Below, piece after piece: positions 35,352 to 51,400 of a stretch of 64,000 nt of DNA. The notes beneath the pieces are model-generated. The model was given only the letters and a program-made list of their open reading frames with translations, was not told where the DNA came from and did not search any database. The DNA lies in NCBI GenBank assembly GCA_013115125.1, contig JABANN010000038.1:47243-111242 (forward strand), given 5' to 3'. Both the position numbers and the translations under genes were made by a program. The DNA comes from Perkinsus olseni. Taxonomy: Eukaryota > Perkinsozoa > Perkinsida. Each line of letters begins with the position of its first letter. Position 1 is the first letter of the stretch.

Positions 35352-35707
35352 GCGCCTTCTGGGCACCTAGGACCACCCTTCGGTCGCACGAATAAAGCTT
35401 GCGAGAGGGGTTTCTACTAAAACGGAGTTGCAGAATTTCCCACACCCTTCGAAGCGCTCTCGAAAGCGATCGCAAACCGAAGCCTGCCTAGAACGACGGT
35501 CAATCTAGTATTTCAACAATTACTACAATGATATTTGAAAGCAAGAAGTCATTTCCCCATTACTACCATCGATTCCCATCTGACATGTCGGTGAAAGATA
35601 AGAAAATGCGTTGGTTAAAAAGCTGACAACATGAACTGCTTCGCTCCGCTGTCAACAACGCGTTTGCGTGCGCGCTCGTTCTTCAACGCAGTTAAGTTGG
35701 CACGTCC
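35352..35707. promoter_or_regulatory. Divergent promoter region with a copy of the 12-base repeat
   Basis: About 355 bp between the start codons of the Ser/Lys-rich gene (minus) and the kinase gene (plus). One exact GCTTCGCTCCGC copy lies at 35638-35649, 59 bp before the kinase ATG. Confidence 0.45.
35638..35649 (+). repeat. Dispersed 12-mer GCTTCGCTCCGC, copy 4
   Basis: Exact copy 59 bp upstream of the kinase start codon. Confidence 0.9.
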
Positions 35708-40162
<4,455 letters not shown>

Positions 40163-40683
40163 ACAGCCAGAAATTAAAACTACGATGTTCGATTTGATTA
40201 TCAGTCACTGCACGTTGGTGTTATCATGAGGGAGTAATTAGTAAGTCATGAACAAGCTTAGTCAGCGTCGTCAACATTATCGTTATCGGGGGCAAATGCC
40301 TATCAGTAGTAGAATAGGTATTATTACGGTAGTAATCACTTATGTCATTTCTGTTGAGTCTTGCAGCGTTGTGTTAGTCAGTTTGCACGTCTTTGGTGTA
40401 GCAATACGATGGTTCTTACCTGCCTCGTGATGAGGCCCTCAGCTGACCTTTTGTCGTCTCGAGAAAGCTCCCCTTTTGTCGAATTGCTAGAGAATATGGG
40501 CGTCCTAGCACTAGACTGGGCGACTCGCTCGCAGCGAGTTCTTCGGTAGAAACCCGAACTCCACTGTTCTCGAAACAGGGCGAAAAGTTGGGGCAAACTT
40601 TTCGAGCCAGAAATGTAGCGCTCAGACATGAGAGTGGGACCCTAGGAGTCCTAGGCTAGGACACTTTCATCACCGTTGCAGTT
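40163..40683. other. Intergenic spacer
   Basis: About 520 bp, AT-richer than its neighbours, with no supported exon, RNA gene or repeat. It separates two plus-strand genes and so should hold the promoter of the methyltransferase gene. Confidence 0.4.
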
Positions 40684-42045
40684 ATGATAATGAGATGGGG
40701 GTTGCTCATCCTAGCCGCGTGCATCTATCCGGTTGGGGCTTTCGAGTTGGATGCGCACTGGAATGATATTCCGGCAATGCTTCTGCCGGTTTTGGACGAG
40801 CAACTCGGTACTCCAACCAGTGCAGTGCCTGTAGGCAACGCGACGTCTCAGGAAGCTCGAACTTCACGACTGTTGAAGAATACTTGAGGAAGAACATAGA
40901 GTCGCCTGAACGACGGGTTTATACCGTCCCGCAAGCGAAGACTTTTCTGGCGGCCTTATTGTAGCGTCATGCATCGAATGAGCTTATCACAGTCGTACAG
41001 GCACTTCCGTGGGAACACTGTAGCTCATATGCAAGAAGCGGATGAGCTGCTGTTGGAGCTTTTGCAAAGACCACCGGAGGAGATACCGATACTCGAGACA
41101 GGTGCTGTGGATCCACTGGAAAAGCTCGATAGTGGTTATGGACAGGGGCATGGACTGGCAAGGACGCCGCGGACTTCCACGTTCATGACAACAGCCTCGC
41201 AGCAACGCTCGCGTCTGTGATGTTCAACGAGACAGACCCTGCATATGTTGCATGCGAGTCAGTTATCGACTTGGGTTGCGGATTGGGCCTCTACGCGAGG
41301 GACTTCGAGGTGACGAGGTTCGACTATTTGACGAGAGCAGCCAGCTCTGGTTGGGCTTCATATCGACTAACAATGCGATTTTGAACCTGCCATACGTCCG
41401 TCGAGGTCCGCTCTCGTCCAGCGGCTTCGGGATAACCGTGCTGTAGACGACACGAGTATTGGAGAGTCAAGCTCTCAGGCAGTGGCAGCGATCTTCGGGG
41501 AGCATCCGCGTATCGTTTGCGTCGATGGCAATCCTCACACTAAGACTCTTTCGGGCGGGCGCTGCGACAGTGTCGACCTCACAGATGACGCTGAGATGAT
41601 GTACAATTGCCTAATGAAATCGCTTCACTCACCTCTCGCGACGCCTCAGGAAACTTGGTCGTTTTGACTGCGCCATTTCTCTGGAGGTGGCCGAGCATAT
41701 CAAACGCCCGTTAGAACGGCGATACATAAGAAATATGGTATGGAAGGCCCTTCAATCGAATCGATTGCGATGTACTTTAATCAGGTTCGGTCAACGGCAA
41801 GGGTATTGTTCCTCAGTTGGGCCCGGCCAGGTCAGGGAGGAGTAGGCCATTTCAACGAGAGACCGCAGTCCCACATCGAACACCTGCTGACGAGAGCGTT
41901 CAACTTCGTGCGAGACACGGCCCTCGAGGAGCGGCTCAGAGCATCCGCCCTGATGCTGCACTTCACTGATCCCCGTTCGGGTGTTATGGTCTTCAAAAGG
42001 CGTGCATGGGACAGCGACAAACGAATTATGGTCAATCCTGAGTAA
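40684..42045 (+). CDS. SAM-dependent methyltransferase with N-terminal signal peptide
   Basis: ATG 40684 gives a clear signal-peptide-like start (MRWGLLILAACIYPVGAFEL). Downstream exons give VEEYLRKNIESPERRVYTV, then the SAM-binding motif VIDLGCGLGLYARDF near 41.28 kb, an acidic loop candidate IVCVDGNPHTKTL, motif-IV-like FDCAISLEVAEHI near 41.68 kb, LFLSWARPGQGGVGHFNERP, and the C-terminal VMVFKRR. Stop TAA is at 42043-42045. These match a class I methyltransferase of the type annotated only as a methyltransferase domain in protists; the substrate is unknown. The join after the signal peptide (about 40.81-40.85 kb) is off by one phase in my reading, and the 41.31-41.49 kb segment is unresolved. 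Secretory routing of a methyltransferase is unusual. Confidence 0.75.
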
Positions 42046-42435
42046 TCAGTATGCTGTTGCGTTCCGTCCGTAGTGAACCTTCGTGGCAGAAGATTTTCTG
42101 CGTACTTCCGTCATGTTTTAACTACGAGAGGCACGTATCGATCTATGGCATCTTTCTCAATTGGTATTCCTGACAAGTCTCTTGTCAGGAAGCTGGGGAG
42201 AAGTTTGATCATCGATTGCCTGGTGTTGCTCCGCTTTGCCGAGTGAGAATACTGCGTGAGGTCTCGTCGCAGGCATGTGGACTTTTCCAAGGTTGCTTGA
42301 ACTCCATTTTAGAAGCACATTACACACTCGCGCCATCAACTAGTACGCAGCACAACCCAGCAATGAAACAATAGTTAAGAGTAACACTAGTAACGTACGT
42401 TGGTAAGGGCCTTGGCAGCCACTATGAGGCCAATA
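42046..42435. other. Convergent intergenic region
   Basis: 390 bp between the methyltransferase stop (plus) and the midasin stop (minus). Only short open frames occur; no repeat or RNA gene was seen. Confidence 0.45.
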
Positions 42436-45400
42436 CTACCTCGTAGCAGTGGCTTCGATCCATTGCTTGATAACATCACTAAGGACATTAGGCAGCTGTG
42501 AGACGTCTTGTATGACCGCATAGAAGGGGAATGGGAAATCCTTGTTGGAGAGGAAAGGAGCCATCCTACTGCGGCCGGTAGGATCTCGAACAACTTCCTT
42601 CAAATTGTAGATAGATCGGCCAGACTCCGCTGCTTCATCGACTATGATGAGAACCGGTAAACGGTTCTTGCTGAGCATGTTCTGCACCGACTGTCGTACA
42701 GCCTCCTTGTTGAAGCGGCCATCTGTCACGATAACAGCTAGACAGGCTTGTTTGAAGTCACGACCTGCGACTTGACTGAACTGCTCATCACAGTCGTCCA
42801 GAACGGCGGGTAAAGAACGAGACATTGAACCAGCGCTCTCCTCGTCAAAGTTGAAATGTTGTAACAGCTCGGGCAGATTCAGCGGCGCAGGCGAGGCAAG
42901 TGTCCTCAACGGCCGGACTGAGCTGCCGAACGAGCTGACTCCGACCGTACCGATTTCGAGACGGGACATAGCTTGAGTGATGGCATGAACAGCACACAAG
43001 GATAGCTCGCCAGACTGGTTAGACCGCATCGACTTCGTATTATCCAAGCAAACAATGACGTTATGCTCTCTCTTGCTTGGCTTGTTTCTTCGAAGCCATA
43101 TTCTGTCTTTCCTGTAGTCACTGGCCACCCATGCGAGAACTTTACGCATGTTGAGTCTTTTGCCCGTCTTATAGTCGCCTTGCATACCACCACGCTTGGT
43201 GGGCTCGAGGACCATACGCAACCGTTCTGTGAGCTCACTGCACACGCTCGAGGATAAACGGTCGATATGCTGCAGTCGGTCGTTGCTAACATCGCCCTCT
43301 CCGCCAGCGTTGTAGATGGTATCCTCGCCCTCACCACTCATTTTGACATCGCCGTCTTCATCAATGGATGCCGTTAGAGCCTGCGGGTTTCGGGAGACTT
43401 CGGAACGCAAGGGTGCCTCGGATTTCTTCTCAGCCGCACCCTGCTCTTCGCTCGAGGCCTCCGCTTCTTCCTCGTCCTTCTTCTCCTCAGCCTTCTGCTT
43501 ATCCTTGAAGGTCTTGTCCTCGGCAGACTTTGGCGGGGCAGGACCTACAGCTGTGGGGTCGAAGTTTTTCTCACATGAGCGTCTGCGCCTACCAAGTCCC
43601 TCTTTTTCTTCTTCCCTTTGATCCTCTTCGTCAACATCCATTGCATCAGCTTCAGAGGCTGCCTCATCTTCGTCTTGCTCGAGCTCTCCAGCATGCTCAG
43701 CGCTCTCGCCTGTGGCCTGCGCTACCCCTTCTAGCTTCGAAGATTCGTCCTGGGCCTGAATTGAGCACGTGGTTTCACATTCGAGATCCGACCCAGCTCC
43801 CTACGGCATCTCTGTTCAGGCCCTGTTCATCCTTGTTCTCATCATTTTCTCCGCCAGCCTGCTCCTCACTATCCTCGGCAGACTCATCCTCGTCCATCAA
43901 TTGAATGCGCTTGAGCCACTTCTCCACCTCTTCAACGGAATCCTCAAGAGGGTTGGGCGGGGCTGATGGTGCCTGGCAAAGCAGCGAGACATAAGCCAGG
44001 CTCGGCTATCCACCTCCTCGATGTCGGATCGTCCAGAACACTGTAACAGTCTCACTGCCCCAACAACCATAGTACTGGCAACATCAAGTGGCATCCCATA
44101 GCAATTGGGCGGGAATAACAGTGAGAATAGCAACCCCAATATCACCCTGCTCTTCTCTTGCTTGCTGGACTGCCCCTGAGGCCCACTCTCCCGGATCGCC
44201 GCACCTTCCTGATCTCTACCGGCATCCTAACAATCAAGCGATAGTCCTCGTACCATAACGATATATTCTCTCACCTCAGCACCCTGGGGCTGGTCTCTCG
44301 TAGATTCTTCCTCATTATGAGCATCATTATCTCTACCTCCCGTGAGCTCCTCGCCCTGGGTACCTGCATCCCGAGCTCGCTCACTACGACTGTCTCATGG
44401 TAACTACCTTCATCGTCTTCAGGATTTCCCGCGTTCTTCTGCGGTTGTGGCGCAGCTTCCGCGGCATTCTCCATGAGAGTGTCCTGATCCTCAGCAGCTT
44501 CTGCCGAGTTTAACTTGTCAGTCTCATCTTCTGGAGCCGTCTCAGCCTACGACGAATGCGTTGTGGCAGTACCGGGGGTGTTCTCCCTACTACCTCCTCC
44601 TCTCCTTCGTTCTCCTTATCCTCGTCATGCACTGACTTGGCGTCCTCGTCGTCCAAGTCAGCATCCTCCTCATCATCAGTAACAGCATCGTCGGAGTCGC
44701 CCCCAACATCGCCATCGAGAGCCTGTCGGTGAAACAATCCCCGACCAGCGGCTTCGCTCGGCCCTCTACCATATCATCATCAAGGTCCATTTCGTCCTCA
44801 TCTGCCTCACCATCCTGTCGAGCGTTCTCTCCATTCTCATCACCCTCCTCGCCAGAATCTGGAGGTTCACGGAGTCTCACGCGTTGAATCGATCATATAT
44901 TTACCTTGATCTTCCTTAGCCTTGGCTAACGACGCTTCGAAGGCTTCATCGTCCTCATCGCCGCTTTCCTCGTTGATACTCCCTAACATCAATCGAACCC
45001 GCTTATTCAGACAAGCCTAGCGACGTAAACTAGCTTGTTGCAGTCTTAGAGCTGCCAACCACGAATGACATATCAAACGAAGACAAATTTCCCTCGGAGG
45101 ACACAACGGTATTACCTTCGCCTTCATCTTCCTTTCCGTTCTCATCGCTTTGTTTTTCATTATCCTCGCTTTCTTCAGACTCCTTCTCATTCTCACCGTC
45201 TGAGCAGACCATACCACCTCAACCCCCCAGCAGAGCGAAACGATCTTTTTACCATTTTTCTCATCTGCTTCTCCCTCTTGATCTTCAGCAGCAACAACAT
45301 CGGTCTCAGACTGCTTCTCTCCTCCTTTAGTCTCTATATTCTCCTCCTGTTGGTTTCCATCACCATCTTCGTTCTCTGAGTCAGATCCCTACACAGGAGA

Positions 45401-48400
45401 CAGGTCGTCACGCAAGTCATGGCGAATACGGGATACATGAAGCACTCGAACAAGCGATTTTCGAACGGGATTTCCACCGCGTTGAATCAGTATTACCTCC
45501 TCGTCCTTATCCTTCTCCTCCGGACCCTTCTGCTTTTCCTCTATCTCGCCCCCCTCCTTCAGGTCGACATCGCCCATCTCTCTATCCATGTTATCTTCCT
45601 TATCTTCATTCTCATCCTCCTCGTTGGGTTCTCCTGACACTCACGTCATCAAAATATTCCCGTCTGGCCCGATCATCGTTATATTCTGTAACCCCCTCAG
45701 CAGTCCGGTAAACACACTCTTCTCTGTTTCAGTCGACACGCTAGTATTTTGGGCACCCGTCATCGAAATCATTCGGACCGTCATCGACGTAAACACGCTC
45801 GTAGGGGCAACCCACCCGAAATATTACTTTGAACGTTCTCCTCAGGGCCTTCAACATCCATGATATCTCCGACCTCAACTCCCTCATTCTTATCCTGCTC
45901 CGTATCCTGCAATATTCACATCAATCACCGGCCGACCACCCGGCCTACCTGAGGTTCCTGCTGTGACTGCTCCTCCTTCTTCTCTTCCTGTACCGTGTCG
46001 AACATATTCTTGTCTTCAATCTCATCACTGACATCCCTAGCCCCAGAGCCTTCTCCCAAGCCCGTGCCCTGTTGCCAGTCGGTCGTGCCTGATGAGAAAC
46101 CAATCACGTGCTGAGTCCTCCACGATAGGTGCCTCCAGTTGCTCTCATAGTATCACTGGGCGAAGGGGCAAGAAGTACCGCAAAATCGGTTGGAAATTCA
46201 TGAACGACCTCGGGCCTCATAGAAGTTCTTGGCACGCTAGCTGGGTATTATCAGGACGAGTGGTACGCCAAATCGCCGGAACCACTACCTTCTCGTCCCT
46301 CGCCTCCCTCGGCATCTTCTCCTTCAGCTAAGCTGAGACCTTCCTGATGCAGATGGGTGACGAATTTGAGCATGGAGTGCAGCGCCATCAACGAGGCATC
46401 CAACTTTTCCTCGACAGAAGTCACGGAAGTGGCGAGGAGACTGGTCGGGGCACTCGCCGGGCTGAGGAGAAAGAATATTTAGCACGGATGGCCTTTGTTG
46501 AAAACTTCTACATCTTGCCCTCCTTGAGATTCCTCAACGCTTCAGCAGCATCATCACCATCACATGGCAACTCCCCACTGACGATCTTGGCCAGACACTC
46601 AGCCAAATCTACCGCTCCAGGGGCGGCCTCTACCGGCGCGAGCTCAACGGAGAGACCAGCAGCCGCCGAGGAGAGCTCAGATGCCACTTCTTCAAGTCTC
46701 GGCACCAGAGACAGACATGACGATGAGCTGAGGTACTCCGCCATCGCTCTGAACACAGCCGAACATACTAACTGTCGAATCGATAGAAACGACACTGTGA
46801 AGCTCTGCCGAGTCCATCAGAGGGGATTGTGATAAGAATCCCTAGCAGGAGCTTACCCCGAGGCTTCCTTCAGTGTTCCGATCCACTCCTTCCTGACCAG
46901 CAAGGGCTGCGTGTCCCCTTCGGATGGTCTGTGCAGCAGAGACTCGATTTCGGCGACCTCCGGCGCGTGAGCGTCGAGACAGGCTCTCACAACAGCGGGA
47001 ATCGGCGGAAGGGTGTCTGAGGCTATCGCGGACGCCTGTGCCTGGAACCACGGACAACGGGCATGTCACCACTAACCGAAGAAACGTCGAGAGGGTCCCA
47101 CCGCTGATTCGTGGACCGCCGAGTCCAAAAGCTGGACCAATGATACGATGCCCTCCTGGCCGTTGGTCACAATAGAGTCCACCTTCGAGAGTACGACGCT
47201 CGCCTCCTCCATACGTTGAAGATAATGGCGACGAGCCACTGTATCAAGCAGGCGATGGAACACTTGAGCGACGTCTGAAGAGATCAGTATACCATTCTCA
47301 GTGGGAGGTAGGGGCACCGAGGTGAGCGTGTAACACTCGCCCTGTCCACACACAATTGTCCACTTACGTTGCATCCACCACTTCAACTGGTCCATAGTGA
47401 GATCCAGATTCGGCGGAGTCTTGTGGAGCGACGATAACTTCAACCATTCGTGAAGACATATCTACACAATTCGTAAGAGTCTTCCGATCCATCATTCGAA
47501 AATGGATACACGTTGAGTCGTACATTGAAGGTTCGGCTTCGTTTAGAGTCATCTCCCCCTTCGCTCATCAGAGGCTTCATTGCCATCACTTCTCTGGAGA
47601 GATCGATGTTGGCCGGGCTGCCCGGCGCGAGGGGCATCTGATACATCACGACATCTCCGACTGCAGATGGTCGCTATAGACAGCCCCGGGCGGCTGAGCG
47701 ATACCTCCTCGTCTATGAAGTCCTTGAGTTGCATCATCTGCCTCTTCTTAGCCTGCACCGGATTGGGCGGTTGAGCCGTCAAGAAGGCCTTAGTGTCCGC
47801 TAGGGCCTCGCACAATTCCGTGCATTCCATCTCGGAGCCCAGCTTCAAGGGCGGTGTCAGTGTGATTGTGGCCAGCACAGGATCAGTAGGGGCTAATACC
47901 GCTGAGTCAAACCTGACGACAGGCATCAACTTCCTTCGCCCTGGGCGGCCGGTAACTTACACTCTGGCTGCCTTCGCTAGCTGCTTGTGGGAACGTTTCG
48001 TCATATCACGGAAGGCTGCATGATTGGCAGATGGTCCGAGGTCCCAGCGCGCGCACTGGATGAGCTCTCGCACTTCCTTCTCCAATGCCTGCAATGAGAA
48101 GCGCAATGAGACACCTCCATCAATAGGGAAGCAGGAATACAGTAAGGCAACTAGAAATCGAGAACGACGCGAAATAGAGTTAGTATGTGGCGCACCTCAC
48201 GGTAACACCATGTACGCGTAGAATAGCGGTCCGATCAAGTAGCTCCACTCTCGCTATAGTATGCAGCTCCTGCCCACTGCCCACCTTTCTGTGTATCTCC
48301 ATCTGCTTGTCTACGTACGGCAGCCACACCATAGCCATGCCGTGCAGGTGTTGAAGAACAGGTACATGCAGCATATCGCCGACAGTCTTGATGATTGCAA

Positions 48401-51400
48401 CACGTTCGGAGAACTGCACCAACGGGGAGGTGCGAAGGAACCTGGGCAGACACTACCGTTACTTTAGGCACCGAGATACGACAAATCACCTCATGCCGGT
48501 GTCAAAGAGCTCGGCCTTAAGCTTATCGTCAGAGCCTTCAATTTTAGTGCTCTTCGCTGCCGACCAGAGACGAGCAAACCATCGGCCGCGAGCCTTGGAG
48601 CGCCAGTAGGCCTCTCGAGAGGCTCGAAGGTCTCGCCAGGAAGCAATCTACGATAACAAGAAAAACACATAAAGCAAATAGAAATTCCTCCCACAGGAAC
48701 GCCATCAGCGATGAAGAAGAAAACTGACACAATTTCCGGAGAAACCAGCATCGCGCCGAATGAGGATCTCCGATAAGCATGCTGCCATGGTACGAAGGCC
48801 AGGTGACCTCCGAGCCCGAAAGTCGTTTCAGTCACGCCCGAGCATACCTGCATGGCTCTGAAGGTTGCCACCGAGCGCCTAACACTGGTCACAGCGCCAG
48901 CACCAGCCTTGAGCAAGTGCGACGGAACAGCCCGGACCAGGGCGTCATAGCGATCCAAACACTCTTCCAGCATCAGCAGGGCGGACATGGGACTGGTCGA
49001 TCCAAGAGTGCAAGACTCTAGGAACTTCTTCACTGCCCGCAAACAGGCATCAACGGCGGGATGACCTTCCGGAATAGCCCGGTTGATCGCTTCCAGGTGG
49101 TTGAGGAGCAGGGTGAGCGGGTGGACGAAGTGGCAGTTGAGGAGATCGAGAGCTCTACCGTCAGCGGACTCCAAATAGAAAGACAACTTCTCAGTCGCTC
49201 GAGCACCTTTGCGGTTAATAACGTCCCGAAGGCGCACCTGAAGAGAACTACAGTGAACGGGGAGGAAGCGACGGCGGTGATTTCGCAAACCGGACTTAAC
49301 GAGGGAAGAGTTCAACTCTGAGCCAATGCAGACGGACGACAGTGCGAGCCGTGATGGCAGGTAGAGCCTCACCTTGAGTTCACTCTCCCTCTTCAGCCGT
49401 CTTCTCTCCAGCTGCTCAAGCTCATCGAGGGTCATCTCGCTTTCATCCTTTTCTATGCCCTCGTCAGCCTCTTCGACCTCCTTCTCTTCTTTCTCAACAG
49501 ACGGCATCAACTCCTCTCCCAGAACCTTTCTGTCGAGATCTCTCGTGAGACGCCTCAGCCTGCCCAAAACCAACGGTAAGCCATCTCCATTGATCCATGG
49601 TCCAATGATGGCATCCGCCGGGGCAGAGTCCCTGCCCGTCACCAGCTCATCATCCTTTATGCTCTTGAGCAAATCTCCCCAGGCTTCGCCAAGAAGCTCG
49701 TCCATGAGGCCCTGCGCATCAGCTGCATCATCCTCATCCGTCACAGCATGGACCAGCAGCCCGGACAGGTTGTCAAGCGTGCGGAGCGCCTCCGCACTAG
49801 AGCCTAGCTTAGCCCGGGAGAGCCCCATCTCATCATCATCGTCGTCGAGCACCTCGCTCGAGTCCTCATCTGCCCCGCCGATATCAGCAATGACATCATC
49901 ACTCTCCAGCTGGCGTATGACTCTGCTATGAGATGCATCCTCGAACAGCTTCACGTTGTACTCCTGCTGCAACTTCTCGAGGTCATTATCATCCTCATTC
50001 GTGAGCTCTCTCATCCGCTCAATGAAGGTGACCTCGTTCTGTCTGATCATACCCTCGTTCTTAGCGCTCGCTTCTTCTTCCTCCAGCCGCTCAAACTCCG
50101 ATACCAGCGCATCCACATGCTCCAAGGCGGCATCCCGGCCATCGTCAACTCGGTCCGCTTGAGAGCGGGCAACGCCGAACGAGCGCAGGGCGAGTGAAGC
50201 CACAGTGGGATCGTAGTCCCGGCCATCATCCGAGCCTTGTGCGGTGAGGGAACTAGTTCGCAGGGGAAGATGGACCCTGAAAAGCACGTCCATAAGGATA
50301 TACACAGGATAGAACTTCATGCTTGAACAAGGCTCCCGGCCCGAGCTCCAAATAGAGAGGGCCGCTTCTGGAAGTTAACTCAGGTAAGTCTGTGGTGTGG
50401 AGTGGATATGTTATGAACACTATACGGAGCTCACAGGAACAGATACTATCAAGATAGACGACTCACCTTTTAAGTGTGTCTTTGACGTGTGGAGCCCTCT
50501 TGCCCTTCTCCTGCTTGATGGCGATAGCGGCGACTCCCGACGCCACTGCGAGACAATCTAGTGCTAAGGGGCGGGTGATGTCGGCGTGCGCCGGGAAGGA
50601 GGTCCTGTGAGATGAAATCACAGGGTGCCATCGAAGCGGGTGCATCCTCACGTCAACGTCTCAGCTACGCTAGCAGCGCTCTGTGCCAAAACCATGGCCT
50701 CGTCAAGCTGCAATCCCTCTTTCCGCCACCGACCGCTGCCGTCAGACATTAATGGCGCCACCACTGACTGGACGAACCCGTGAACGATGGTCCTCAACTC
50801 CTGACAGGCAATCAGGTGATTGCAACATGACAAGTGAGTTCCAATCTCACTCTGTAGTTGGCTTCCTCTCTATTGATATCAGCAAGCCCGCTGCTTTCCC
50901 AGACAGCCTCATCCACAGCCTCAGGGCGACCGGCCGGGATCTCCCGCACGCACAGAGTGTTCTCCACTTCCGATACGCTTCTCGTCAAGCTGCCAAGTGC
51001 GCGGCGTAGCGAAGCGATGCCTGGGAGAATAGGAGACCGTTTTCGAGAAGTGCGACGCCTAAATTTCCGGCCAACGACGCCACCAAAAGCGACTCGTTAT
51101 TGCAACTGCCAAAATTTTGATAGATACGTAACTTACCACCAGCTCCCACAGCAGCCAAATCAAGGCAACGTTGCCTTATGTCGAGCTCATTCTCGAGATC
51201 TGTGGTGAATCGATGAGCGTGGATGCACCAGGCCGAGCGAGACTCGGTAGGGTCCGTCTCCAGGTGAAGAATCTGACGAGGAAAGCGTTAAATACATACT
51301 CTCACAAAGGACGGCTTACTCCTGCTCCCAGAATGAGGTGCCACGACGCGGCCAGCGCTAATCTTGCATAGGGATCAGCCTCCTCATCCAAAGCTCGGCT

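Noticed and set aside
42160-42435. Extension of midasin beyond its TAG (frame stays partly open)
   Set aside because: The protein already ends where the MIDAS domain of this family ends, and the extension contains another TAG.
43316-46330. Plus-strand Ser/Leu/Phe-rich open frames
   Set aside because: Mirror of the Asp/Glu-rich exons of midasin; no independent splice or start evidence.
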